A stretch of DNA of 64,000 bases. Origin: Atlanticothrix silvestris CENA357. GTDB taxonomy: Bacteria > Cyanobacteriota > Cyanobacteriia > Cyanobacteriales > Nostocaceae. Numbering within the stretch: position 1 is the stretch's first letter; each line of letters begins with the position of its first letter. This document shows, one piece after another, positions 26,400 to 35,139 of this stretch. The DNA is taken from the NCBI RefSeq assembly GCF_016056295.1, contig NZ_JAECZB010000075.1, positions 39,270 to 103,269 on the forward strand, written 5' to 3'. The translations under genes were made by a program, and so were the position numbers. A model generated the notes under the pieces. It had not been told where the DNA came from, ran no database searches, and worked only from the letters and a program-made list of their open reading frames with translations.

Positions 26400-28565
26400 T
26401 TAGAGACCACCAACAACGCCACCGTCGTTGCGGGTAATCACTACAGTTGAAGAACGTGGGCGGCCAGATGGGCCATAGCCTTGACTGTGAGGCCAATTGC
26501 TGGCGATTGTGGGATTCGAGGCATCTCCGCGATCGCCTGGGTGCTGGATGTTGATAAACATCGCTTTACCATCGGGTGTAGTAATTACACCAGTTACTTC
26601 ACAGTCGGTAGGGCTGGTCAAGAAGCGCCTAACTTGTTTGGTATTAGGGTCAGCACACGACATTGTATTGCTACCGATGTTTACCAAATCACCGATACCA
26701 TCGCCTGCGTGGTCGGTCTGAATCCAGAGGCGGCCGAAGTCGTCGAACCACAGACCATCTGGTGAACTTAAGTCATCACCTTTAATGTTGCCTTGGAGAT
26801 TTGGTTCGGGTCTGGTTTTGTCGCCAGCTTCAAAGAAAATATCCCATTTGAAAGTAGTTGCTGTGACACTGCGTCCATCTTCGCGCCAGCGAATGATGTG
26901 ACCATAACGGTTGTCAGGACGTGGGTTAGCAGCATCCACGGGAGGACGCGCACCGCCTCCTGCTGTTGAGCCGTCTGGCTGGTTGGAGGACGCTGGGTCT
27001 GTACCGCGACGAGTATTGTTAGTCAACGTACAGTAGACTTCAATCTCTTTATATCCGCCAATCCGAGGACGCACGGCTACCCACTCTGGGCGATCCATCA
27101 TCGTTGCGCCGACGCGATCGCCTGCTTGTCTTGTCTTAACCAATACTTCAGCTTGGCTTCTAAAACCGTTTTCTGGTGTCAGACCGCGCTGACCGTAAAC
27201 CAAAGGCAGCCATTCACCAGTACCGTTGTCATTGAATTTAGCAACGTACAGAACACCTTTGTCAAGTAAATCGCGGTTAGCAGCACGATTTCCGGGATTT
27301 AAAGGTTGGGCACAAACAAACTTGTAGATGTAATCGTTGCGCTCGTCGTCACCCATATAGAAAGCAACACGGTTATTATCATCAACAACAACCTGAGCGC
27401 TCTCGTGCTTAAAGCGACCAAGGGCAGTGCGTTTGACTGGTGTACTTTGCGGATTGTAAGGATCAATTTCAACCACCCAGCCAAATAAATGAGGTTCGAG
27501 TGGGTTTGTGTGGTAATTAAAGCGTGGATCGACTTCATGCCAGCGATAGCCAAACCCTGAAGGTGCAAGACCGTACCGATTCTGTCCTTCTAGAATCTCT
27601 GAGTCTTCGATTCCTGGAATTGAAACTAGCTCTTCGCCAAGGTTTCCAAAGTAGCCGTTCCAGTTTTCTTCACAAGTCAAGTAAGTGCCCCAAGGTGTGT
27701 AACCGTTGGCGCAGTTGTTGAGAGTACCATAAGCAGTGTAGCCGTCGTTGACTGTGCCGGTGTCAACAGAGCCAGTTGGCGTAATGTCAAATTTCTTCGA
27801 CTTCAATAGTGCATCGCCAGCCGCAGGCCCCGAAATTCGCATCTTGGTGTTACCAGTAATCCGGCGACCATAAGACGAATTACGATTAAAACTCCAGTCA
27901 TTGCCGTTTTTGGAAATTTCTACAACAGATACACCATGAGCAGCCTGAGACTTCCGTACCTTAGCGATTGTGACTACATCCAAACCATCTGGATGCAAAA
28001 TTGATTCCTGAGTATATTCATGGTTCACGCACAGCAGACCAGTATTTATCGGCTGGTTTAAAAAGCCTCTTAATGATCTTGCTTGCGAACTCACTGTCCG
28101 ACTAACAACATTCCCTGGCTGTAAAGGGAAGTAGTGCATCCCATCAGCGTGCATACCAAATTGCTTTTCTTGAGCAGCCGCATCTTGGGAAGCATCTGCT
28201 AGCCAAGTTGGGCCACCAAATGCGATCGGATCTCCCCAAGCAACCAATACTTTAGCTGTATAACCTTCAGGAACACTGACAAGATCCTTTTCCAGAAGTC
28301 CTGTAACTGGGTTGAGTAGATTTGGTGGAATGCTCTTAAAGCCTATGCCAGCAAATCCTGTTCCCTTGGGAATCGGTGCTGCCTCAACACTTTGAAGAAA
28401 GCCACCAATAGAAACATCGCCCAGAACAGTTAGCATTGAAGTACCCACAGCCGTCATAATGAACCGCCGCCTGCTCAGGCTAACCCGGTCAATTACATCA
28501 CGAATCGACTCGTTACCTGATGGGTTGAGGGTCAAATTATTTTTAGGGTGAAAGCGTCCTTTCAT
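26400..28565 (-). CDS. phoX: PhoX-family alkaline phosphatase (DUF839)
   Basis: 721 residues. A twin-arginine signal near the N-terminus (SRRRFIM at 31-37, hydrophobic stretch following) marks export in folded form. The rest is the PhoX beta-propeller: LLCVNHEYTQES, GTYLTCEENWNGYFG, VVDDNNRVAFYMGDDERND, SSPDGLWFDDFGRLWIQTD, CEVTGVITTPDGKAMFINIQ. These residues bind calcium and iron in characterised PhoX enzymes, which release phosphate from organic esters outside the cytoplasm. Usually phosphate-regulated, but I cannot point to a PhoB box. Paralogues exist in this family, so exact substrate is open. Confidence 0.88.
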   Translation of the reverse strand: MKGRFHPKNNLTLNPSGNESIRDVIDRVSLSRRRFIMTAVGTSMLTVLGDVSIGGFLQSVEAAPIPKGTGFAGIGFKSIPPNLLNPVTGLLEKDLVSVPEGYTAKVLVAWGDPIAFGGPTWLADASQDAAAQEKQFGMHADGMHYFPLQPGNVVSRTVSSQARSLRGFLNQPINTGLLCVNHEYTQESILHPDGLDVVTIAKVRKSQAAHGVSVVEISKNGNDWSFNRNSSYGRRITGNTKMRISGPAAGDALLKSKKFDITPTGSVDTGTVNDGYTAYGTLNNCANGYTPWGTYLTCEENWNGYFGNLGEELVSIPGIEDSEILEGQNRYGLAPSGFGYRWHEVDPRFNYHTNPLEPHLFGWVVEIDPYNPQSTPVKRTALGRFKHESAQVVVDDNNRVAFYMGDDERNDYIYKFVCAQPLNPGNRAANRDLLDKGVLYVAKFNDNGTGEWLPLVYGQRGLTPENGFRSQAEVLVKTRQAGDRVGATMMDRPEWVAVRPRIGGYKEIEVYCTLTNNTRRGTDPASSNQPDGSTAGGGARPPVDAANPRPDNRYGHIIRWREDGRSVTATTFKWDIFFEAGDKTRPEPNLQGNIKGDDLSSPDGLWFDDFGRLWIQTDHAGDGIGDLVNIGSNTMSCADPNTKQVRRFLTSPTDCEVTGVITTPDGKAMFINIQHPGDRGDASNPTIASNWPHSQGYGPSGRPRSSTVVITRNDGGVVGGL

Positions 28566-29092
28566 TCTTTGTTCTCCATTTAAGGCTTACGAGTTTGCTA
28601 TTCAGTTCATCTCTCAGTAACACGAGTAATTTAGTAAATAAAGATTCTATGTATTTACATAAATTACTGAGATTTTTATGGAGATTTGACATATTGTGAA
28701 CAGCTCAAAAAATAGCAGTGAATAATAATTCACAACTGGCTGATGCTGCTTAAGCAGACAGAAATAATCAAGTTTTTTTTAACTTAATTACTAAGTGTTA
28801 ACATCAGGTTATATATTGATTAATTTGAATTTATCAACAATTTTTTTTGATGATAAATGTGTATATGAGGTGTTTTGTCTACGTATTTGCAGTTTATAAA
28901 TTGAGAGATTTTTTATAATTGGGTGAAGTTTTGCTTATAAAAATTCGTTACTACATTTTTCTGTTTTTACACTTTCAACTTCTTTAGTGAATCCTCATTT
29001 CAGCTATCAGTTTTTGCGCCAAAAACGAAGATGTTTTTCGTTGAAATACGACAATACTCATAAAAGCACGCCTGTCATGAGTAGAGGTGAAT
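28566..29092. other. 527-bp intergenic region
   Basis: Very AT-rich divergent spacer between the PhoX gene and the small ORF at 29093, with T runs near 28773 and 28842. No gene or clear regulatory site seen. Confidence 0.4.
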
Positions 29093-29242
29093 ATGGCAAG
29101 ACTGGCGATCGCTATGATTCAATCTCTCAGAAATTGCTCTACTGATTCTCATCAAGCCGAATATCTAGCTCCGCAGCAGAAGCCGCAAAGCATACAGGCA
29201 AGTTATAATTCTCTTGCGGACGAGCGTAACAAATATTTATGA
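29093..29242 (+). CDS. 49-residue ORF translationally coupled to the next gene
   Basis: ATG at 29093 with a strong ribosome site (AGAGGTGA just upstream) to TGA at 29240-29242. The stop overlaps the start of the next gene in an ATGA arrangement, typical of translational coupling. The product (starting MARLAIAMIQSLRNCSTDSH) is soluble and Gln/Ser-rich with no recognised domain. It contains a HIP1-like GCGATCGC. It could be a leader peptide controlling translation of the downstream gene or a small protein in its own right. Confidence 0.45.
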   Translation: MARLAIAMIQSLRNCSTDSHQAEYLAPQQKPQSIQASYNSLADERNKYL

Positions 29243-29565
29243 GTAACCCCCTTTTACAAGCCTTTTTCGTAGGCAGAGCAGCAGCAGAAGTGATTAATGA
29301 GCGTTTAGAGGTCGCTTTGACCGACGCTCTGAGCGAAGTGGGCAAATTTGATGCAGAAGCTAGAGAACAACTGCGCCAATTCACAGAAGAAGTTACAGAG
29401 CGCGCAAATCGGGCAGCAGAAGTTGCTAATACGGGTCAAGCTGCCTCATCTAGTAGACAATATGGTTCTGAACCAGTTGATTTACAAGCAACGATTGATG
29501 AACTGAGAGCAGAAATTGCCCTGTTGCGGAACGAATTGCAACGTTATCGTAGTAGTTCTGTATAA
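29239..29565 (+). CDS. DUF6825-like conserved cyanobacterial protein
   Basis: 108 residues. N-terminus SNPLLQAFFVGRAAAEVINE is shared by a conserved cyanobacterial/plastid family (I believe DUF6825, described as thylakoid-associated). Then an amphipathic helical region and a C-terminal coiled coil (DLQATIDELRAEIALLRNEL). No catalytic motif. Precedes the AarF-type kinase gene on the same strand with a repeat tract between. Confidence 0.7.
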   Translation: MSNPLLQAFFVGRAAAEVINERLEVALTDALSEVGKFDAEAREQLRQFTEEVTERANRAAEVANTGQAASSSRQYGSEPVDLQATIDELRAEIALLRNELQRYRSSSV

Positions 29566-29568
29566 ATT

Positions 29569-29632
29569 TCGTTATTAGTCAGTAGTCAGTAGTCAGTAGC
29601 GACTAACAACTAACAACTGACAACTGACATCT
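29569..29632. repeat. Short tandem repeats (STRR type)
   Basis: AGTCAGT units three times, then AACTAAC/AACTGAC units. The two halves are inverted relative to each other (AGTCAGT against ACTGACA), so the transcript could fold. Lies in the gap before the AarF-type gene. Confidence 0.85.
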
Positions 29633-29654
29633 TAAAAACAGTTTAGGAATCAGA

Positions 29655-31394
29655 GTGTCTTTTCTTCCAGGTGATTCGGTGGCAAATCAACGGTACGCAA
29701 AGGATATGGAAACAGGTTATTCAGATAAGGCCTACCGTTGGAATCGTGAAAACTACTCTAGCAGAAGGCGGTTCGTGGACATTTGGTCTTTTGTTTTGAC
29801 CTTGATGTTCAAGATTTGGCGCTACAACAAATCGTGGAGTTACCCTGGTGGTGTCACTGAGGCAAAGCAAGCAGCAAGACGTAAAGCTCAAGCAGTGTGG
29901 ATTCGTACTACCCTGCTGGACTTAGGCCCAACTTTTATCAAAGTTGGGCAATTGTTTTCTACTCGCGCTGATATATTCCCTAGTGAATATGTCGAAGAGT
30001 TGGCAAAGCTGCAAGACAAAGTGCCGGCATTTAGCTATGAACAAGTAGAAGCAAGTATTGAGCAAGAACTAAGCAAGAAAATTCCCGAACTCTTCCAAAA
30101 TTTTGAACCTATTCCTCTAGCTGCTGCTAGTTTGGGGCAAGTGCATAAAGCTGTGCTGCATACTGGGGAAGCAGTTGTTGTCAAAGTACAACGTCCTGGA
30201 CTCAAGAAGCTGTTTGAAATAGATTTACAAATTCTGAAAGGAATTACTCGCTATTTTCAAAACCATCCTAAATGGGGTCGAGGCAGAGATTGGATAGGTA
30301 TTTACGAAGAGTGTTGTCGCATTCTTTGGGAAGAAATTGATTATCTTAATGAAGGTCGCAACGCTGATACTTTTCGTCGGAACTTTCGTGGCTACGACTG
30401 GGTAAAAGTTCCCAGAGTTTACTGGCGTTATGCCTCGCCCAGAGTGCTGACCTTAGAATATCTCCCTGGAATTAAAATTAGCCAATACGAAGCTTTAGAA
30501 GCAGCAGGTATAGATCGTAAGATAATTGCCCGTCAAGGCGCTCAAGCTTATCTGCTTCAGTTACTTAATAATGGCTTTTTTCATGCCGATCCTCATCCAG
30601 GTAACATTGCAGTCAATCCGGATGGTGCTTTAATTTTCTACGATTTCGGGATGATGGGACGGATTAAGTCCAACATTCGGGAAGGACTAATGGAAACGCT
30701 ATTTGGTATCGCCCAAAAAGATGGCGATCGCGTTGTGCAATCTTTGATCGATTTAGGGGCGATCGCACCCACAGATGACATGGGGCCAGTGCGGCGTTCT
30801 GTCCAGTACATGCTGGATAACTTTATGGATAAGCCCTTTGAAAATCAATCAGTGGCAGCAATCAGTGACGACCTTTATGAAATAGCTTATAATCAGCCAT
30901 TTAGATTTCCTGCAACCTTCACTTTTGTGATGCGAGCCTTTTCTACTTTAGAAGGGGTAGGCAAGGGTTTAGATCCAGAATTTAACTTTATGGAAGTTGC
31001 CCAACCTTATGCAATGCAACTTATGACTAATATGAATGGTTCTGAGAGTAATAGCTTCCTCAATGAATTAAGTCGTCAAGCAGTTCAGGTAAGTACAACT
31101 GCCTTTGGACTGCCGCGTAGATTAGAGGATACACTAGAAAAACTAGAACGCGGAGACATGCGCGTCCGCGTCCGTTCTATAGAAACGGAGCGCCTGCTGC
31201 GACGACAGAGCAATATCCAGCTAGGAATGATCTACGCTTTGATAATCAGTGGATTTACTCTTTCAGCCACCCTTTTATTGGTTAATCATCATTATGTATG
31301 GTTAGCACTGCTTTTTGGTTTAATTGCCGCAGCAGTCTCAGTAATCCTAATCCGCTTACTTCTACGCCTCGACCGTTATGACCGTATGTATTAA
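29655..31394 (+). CDS. ABC1/AarF/UbiB-family atypical kinase
   Basis: 579 residues from GTG 29655; an in-frame ATG at 29706 (METGYSDKAYRW) fits family starts better and would give 562. ABC1 motifs: KVGQLFSTRADIFP (the KxGQ motif), AAASLGQVHKA (Ala-rich loop), VVVKVQRPG with the lysine, FHADPHPGNI and YDFGMMG. Two hydrophobic helices near the C-terminus (~525-565) anchor it in a membrane. Family members support quinone (ubiquinone, plastoquinone, tocopherol) metabolism. Directly followed by a PP2C phosphatase gene. Confidence 0.93.
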   Translation: MSFLPGDSVANQRYAKDMETGYSDKAYRWNRENYSSRRRFVDIWSFVLTLMFKIWRYNKSWSYPGGVTEAKQAARRKAQAVWIRTTLLDLGPTFIKVGQLFSTRADIFPSEYVEELAKLQDKVPAFSYEQVEASIEQELSKKIPELFQNFEPIPLAAASLGQVHKAVLHTGEAVVVKVQRPGLKKLFEIDLQILKGITRYFQNHPKWGRGRDWIGIYEECCRILWEEIDYLNEGRNADTFRRNFRGYDWVKVPRVYWRYASPRVLTLEYLPGIKISQYEALEAAGIDRKIIARQGAQAYLLQLLNNGFFHADPHPGNIAVNPDGALIFYDFGMMGRIKSNIREGLMETLFGIAQKDGDRVVQSLIDLGAIAPTDDMGPVRRSVQYMLDNFMDKPFENQSVAAISDDLYEIAYNQPFRFPATFTFVMRAFSTLEGVGKGLDPEFNFMEVAQPYAMQLMTNMNGSESNSFLNELSRQAVQVSTTAFGLPRRLEDTLEKLERGDMRVRVRSIETERLLRRQSNIQLGMIYALIISGFTLSATLLLVNHHYVWLALLFGLIAAAVSVILIRLLLRLDRYDRMY

Positions 31395-31412
31395 TTGTTG
31401 CCGCAAAAATTT

Positions 31413-32144
31413 ATGAAACTTAATTTTACGGGTTTCAGCGATCCGGGACTGATTCGTTCTAGTAATCAGGATGCTTACTATATCGACCCTGAAGGGCGAT
31501 TTTTCATTGTTGCTGATGGGATGGGTGGCCATGCGGGAGGTGAAGAAGCAAGTCGCATTGCTGCTCACGAAATTCAGGCGTATTTGGTGGCAAATTGGGA
31601 TTCTTCTGAGTCTACAGAAAAATTGTTAGAAATGGCTTTGTGGCACGCAAATGAAGGTATTTTGCAAGATCAGCAAAATCATCCTGAACGCGCTGATATG
31701 GGTACAACAGTTGTAGCGGTAGTTTTTCGCTCATCAGATTCGCCTTGGTGCGCTCATGTTGGTGATTCTAGAATCTACCGTCTCAGAGAAGCACAACTAG
31801 AACAGATCACAGAAGACCATACTTGGGTCGCAAGGGCGATCAAAGTCGGCGATATCACCTCAGATGAAGCACGGGTTCATCCCTTCCGTCATGTGTTATC
31901 CCGTTGTTTAGGACGTGAAGACTTACACCAAGTTGATGTGCAACCACTGGATGTGCAGGTTGGCGATCGCTTGCTATTATGCAGCGATGGTTTGACCGAA
32001 GAACTTGTTGATCAGAAAATTTTTGATTACTTGCATGACACTCCATTACTAGAAAAAGCCGCCCTCTCTTTAATTGAAGCTGCAAAACAAGAAGGTGGGC
32101 ACGATAACATCACAGTCGTGATTGTGGCCCTTGAAAATAGTTAG
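31413..32144 (+). CDS. PP2C-type Ser/Thr protein phosphatase
   Basis: 243 residues from ATG 31413. Bacterial PP2C (Stp type) motifs: TGFSDPGLIRSSNQDAYY, FIVADGMGGHAGGEEAS, DMGTTVVAV, VGDSRIYRLR, LLLCSDGLTEELVD, GGHDNITVVIV. The aspartates bind two or three Mn/Mg ions. It removes phosphate from Ser/Thr (or other) residues. The gene starts only 18 bp after the AarF-type kinase stop, so the two are co-transcribed. Confidence 0.95.
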   Translation: MKLNFTGFSDPGLIRSSNQDAYYIDPEGRFFIVADGMGGHAGGEEASRIAAHEIQAYLVANWDSSESTEKLLEMALWHANEGILQDQQNHPERADMGTTVVAVVFRSSDSPWCAHVGDSRIYRLREAQLEQITEDHTWVARAIKVGDITSDEARVHPFRHVLSRCLGREDLHQVDVQPLDVQVGDRLLLCSDGLTEELVDQKIFDYLHDTPLLEKAALSLIEAAKQEGGHDNITVVIVALENS

Positions 32145-32148
32145 TAGT

Positions 32149-32180
32149 CAATAGTCAAAAGTTATAACTTTTGACTATTG
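32149..32180. terminator. 32-bp perfect palindrome after the PP2C gene
   Basis: CAATAGTCAAAAGTTA followed by its exact complement, starting 4 bp past the stop codon. It is built of AGTCAAAA heptamer-type units, and an ATTTAGACTTTAGACTCTTT tract follows. It probably ends the aarF-PP2C transcript. Confidence 0.65.
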
Positions 32181-32699
32181 AATTTAGACTTTAGACTCTT
32201 TCTAGTAAATATACTCACCAATTTGTTCAGCGTGAGCATTTTTCCCATTTACAACTTGATACAAATACTTTTAGCCTCCAAATTTAACTGCTGGCGGCCA
32301 TGTTGACATAATTTAGTGAATTGACATCTTGCACCTAATGATATATGGCGAATATAATTCACGCTTAATACCTTTCATCTCTCTATGAGCTTCTCCTTTC
32401 TAGAGAAGTTTAAACGAGGATGAAAGCGGATCAGCGTATTCCAACCTATCCGGAGGGATATTACAAATAGTAATTTTTTCCGGAATTTGCTTTAGCAGAC
32501 TTGGGTTGTATATCAGTAGGTTTAGGTGCAAGCTATCAAAAGCAAAAAAATTCCCCTTAAGGGTATGGGCAATTTGTCACACAATTGTTATCTTTCTTAA
32601 TACAGAGGTACAACTGTAGGATGAATCAGAGTCCAAATCTTATCCCTTTGGACTTCTGCAACCAACATAACTTTTACGCGTTGTTTTTTCGGAGTTACT
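32181..32699. other. Intergenic region and nblA promoter/leader
   Basis: About 520 bp before nblA. nblA is induced by nitrogen loss through NtcA and other factors in many species. I searched for GTA-N8-TAC and found no convincing copy. A 64-codon frame at 32585 overlaps the nblA start in another frame and is not accepted. Confidence 0.4.
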
Positions 32700-32894
32700 A
32701 TGAACAAACCAAACTTATCCTTAGAACAGCAATTCAGCATTCGCTCATTTGCCACTCAAGTACAGCACATGAGCCATGAACAAGCTCAAGACTTTTTAGT
32801 CAAGCTTTATGAGCAAATGGTTGTGCGTGAAGCGACTTATCAAGAACTACTCAAGCACCAGTGGGGAATAGATTCAGGTTCCGCTATGGCATAG
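32700..32894 (+). CDS. nblA: Phycobilisome degradation protein NblA
   Basis: 64 residues, the family's usual size. Contains the conserved block LSLEQQFSIRSFATQV, then AQDFLVKLYEQMVVREATYQ and LLKHQWGID. NblA binds phycobiliproteins and recruits the Clp protease to dismantle the phycobilisome under nitrogen or sulphur starvation and in heterocyst formation. Single gene. A possible stem CCTCC/GGAGG follows near 32928-32956. Confidence 0.95.
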   Translation: MNKPNLSLEQQFSIRSFATQVQHMSHEQAQDFLVKLYEQMVVREATYQELLKHQWGIDSGSAMA

Positions 32895-33342
32895 ATGAGT
32901 TTTTGTGTCGCAGTGGGCGACCTCCTTCTCTTGCTCGGTTCCAGGGAGGAAAGGGGCTGGGGATGCTGGGGCGTCAACTTTAAATAAGCAGTCTTAATAC
33001 TGAATAATTTACTGTCCAAATCCACATTAAAAATGCTTATTGGCTGCATATAACCTTGGCAATCTTTTCAAAAGCTTGTAGCTTTAGGTTGAAATTAGCA
33101 ATCAGTATATAGCCAAACCCTACTTTAAGCAGATGGTTTAACATCGTCAGCAGTGTGTTTATGACACAATTACTTATCTGCTGTAAGATTTACAGATCAA
33201 GTTGTGCGTAAATTTAAGCAAACTTATCTAGCACTGTTGCCCATTATATTTTTTATAAATGAAGCTTACAACTAGATAGATATTTATTGTTATAAAACTT
33301 TACATATTTCCAATAAGCCTGTTTAGCTCCTTGATATTTTTC
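32895..33342. other. 448-bp intergenic region after nblA
   Basis: Holds the possible CCTCC-GGAGG hairpin and a G-rich run (GGGGCTGGGGATGCTGGGGC near 32954). The rest is AT-rich spacer. No ORF supported. Confidence 0.4.
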
Positions 33343-34893
33343 TTACCCTGAAAGATCAAAATGAGAATCTGTCTTAGATGTTTCTAATTTTGTCAAAATA
33401 TGGGGCTTAATCTTTTCATACTCGTTTTTGAGTAAGTTTTTGCTCATCTGGGGGTCGGCAACGGAAACTAAGGTTTTGCCTGCTTTTACCCATTGTTGGA
33501 GTCGTTGACGTTGAGCAGGGGCAATACTGGCAAGTAGGACATGAGAACAGCGGTTTGGTATCTCCCGTGCAAAAAATAACAGGCGATAAGAACCTGTTTG
33601 TCCCAGTAAATAAGTGATCTCCTGACCTAGACTAGTTTTAAGATCGAGATAGTAAGGCAACCATTTAGCACCATATTTACGGTTATAGATCACGGTAATC
33701 CATAACAGCATGGGATGGGGTGTAGTGATAAAAAGAAACTGATTATAACGTTTACAGACTAAGCGTTTGATAATTTCTTGTTGTGGCAGCATTATCCATA
33801 GCGCTGGTAAAGCCTCCCCATTGGCATGGATAGATTGGGGAAAAACAATATCAGCAATAGGTTTATTCTCAGGCCAGGAAGTAGCGCGAGCAATTTCATC
33901 CTGAGACAGAGATACCTGTAAATCATGGCTAACCTTCGGTTTAATCTCAGCCTTAATTGTCAGGGTACGAGTAGATATATTATTCTGTGGAACCGCGTGG
34001 ATACGGTAACGCTGTTCTAGAGATTCTAAAACCTGAAGAATTTCATTGATGCTTTGGGGGCGATCGCGTGTGCTTTTGGCTAGACAACTCATCACCAAAT
34101 TTTGCACTTCCTTGGGAATTTGTAACCCAGGTGCAACCTCAGCAAAAGTACGTGGTGGTTGGGTGTGATGTGTTTTATACCATGCTCCAAAGGAATGAGT
34201 TGGTGCTACTAATGGCATCTTGCCTGTCAGCATCTCAAACATCATCACGCCTAAACTATAAATATCAGAACGGTTGTCTAATTCCTTGCCCTCCATTTGT
34301 TCAGGAGAAGAATAAGCCAAGGTTCCCAAATAGTATTTCGTCTGGTCGCTATTTGCTTGGAGTAACTTTGCAATCCCAAAATCTAGAACCTTAACCAACT
34401 CTCCAAAACTGGGGTCTTGAATCACCAGCATATTACTGGGCTTAATATCACGATGAATAATAGGGTAGATTGTGCCATCAACTGGAATGCCATTATGAGC
34501 GCACTGCAAACCCAAGCTGATTTGACGCGCCATACTGAGAAATCTTAATACCGATAGATTTTGCTGACGGATAATATTGTTTAGGCTATGTCCTTGCAGG
34601 TATTCCATAACATAGAATGGGGTATTATTTTCGTCTACGCCATAGTCCATAACTCGAACAATGTGGATGCTTTTTTGCCCTAATAAGGCACAGGTTTTGG
34701 CTTCTCGCTCAAAGCGTTCTTGCAACCGAATCTTTTCATTTTGTATGGACAGGGCGAGAAACTTTACCGCAACGGGTACACCTCCCAACAAAATATCCTT
34801 AGCACGATAAACTCTACCCATAGCTCCAGTCCCGATTAACTCTTGAAGCTGGTAACGTTTGCCGAGTAAGCGACCAATGTTGGGGTCTGACAT
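33343..34893 (-). CDS. Ser/Thr protein kinase (Hanks type) with uncharacterised C-terminal domain
   Basis: 516 residues from the ATG at 34893 (SDPNIGRLLGKRYQLQELIG); an upstream extension to 34983 has no homology. Kinase domain ~10-280: GTGAMGRVYRAKD, VAVKFLA, HRDIKPSNMLV, VLDFGIAKLLQ, GTLAYSSPEQMEG. The C-terminal ~210 residues are not a PASTA, TPR, WD or GAF domain; they contain aromatic strands (LWIMLPQQEIIKRLVCKRY, LFITTPHPMLLWITVIYNRK) and no membrane helix. Substrates unknown. Monocistronic. Confidence 0.9.
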   Translation of the reverse strand: MSDPNIGRLLGKRYQLQELIGTGAMGRVYRAKDILLGGVPVAVKFLALSIQNEKIRLQERFEREAKTCALLGQKSIHIVRVMDYGVDENNTPFYVMEYLQGHSLNNIIRQQNLSVLRFLSMARQISLGLQCAHNGIPVDGTIYPIIHRDIKPSNMLVIQDPSFGELVKVLDFGIAKLLQANSDQTKYYLGTLAYSSPEQMEGKELDNRSDIYSLGVMMFEMLTGKMPLVAPTHSFGAWYKTHHTQPPRTFAEVAPGLQIPKEVQNLVMSCLAKSTRDRPQSINEILQVLESLEQRYRIHAVPQNNISTRTLTIKAEIKPKVSHDLQVSLSQDEIARATSWPENKPIADIVFPQSIHANGEALPALWIMLPQQEIIKRLVCKRYNQFLFITTPHPMLLWITVIYNRKYGAKWLPYYLDLKTSLGQEITYLLGQTGSYRLLFFAREIPNRCSHVLLASIAPAQRQRLQQWVKAGKTLVSVADPQMSKNLLKNEYEKIKPHILTKLETSKTDSHFDLSG

Positions 34894-35139
34894 AAAAAAT
34901 TCGACTCCAATATTCAACAATCGTGTATGACACCTGTACAGTAAGCAGGTTATGAGTGTTTGGGTAAAAGTGCGTTCAAACAAACGGAACGGGTAGATTT
35001 ATCCTGATGTTTTGCACCATTCCGCACTTTAAATTTGATTTAGTTTTAGTTTGCCCAATTTTCACTAATTAGATAACTCAAGTCATTCCAAAAACTCAGA
35101 TTAGTATTAACTACACTTACCAAAGAGTTGTCATAGAAC

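Noticed and set aside
32585-32779. 64-codon frame overlapping the nblA start
   Set aside because: Out of frame with nblA, no homology; it is the nblA leader.
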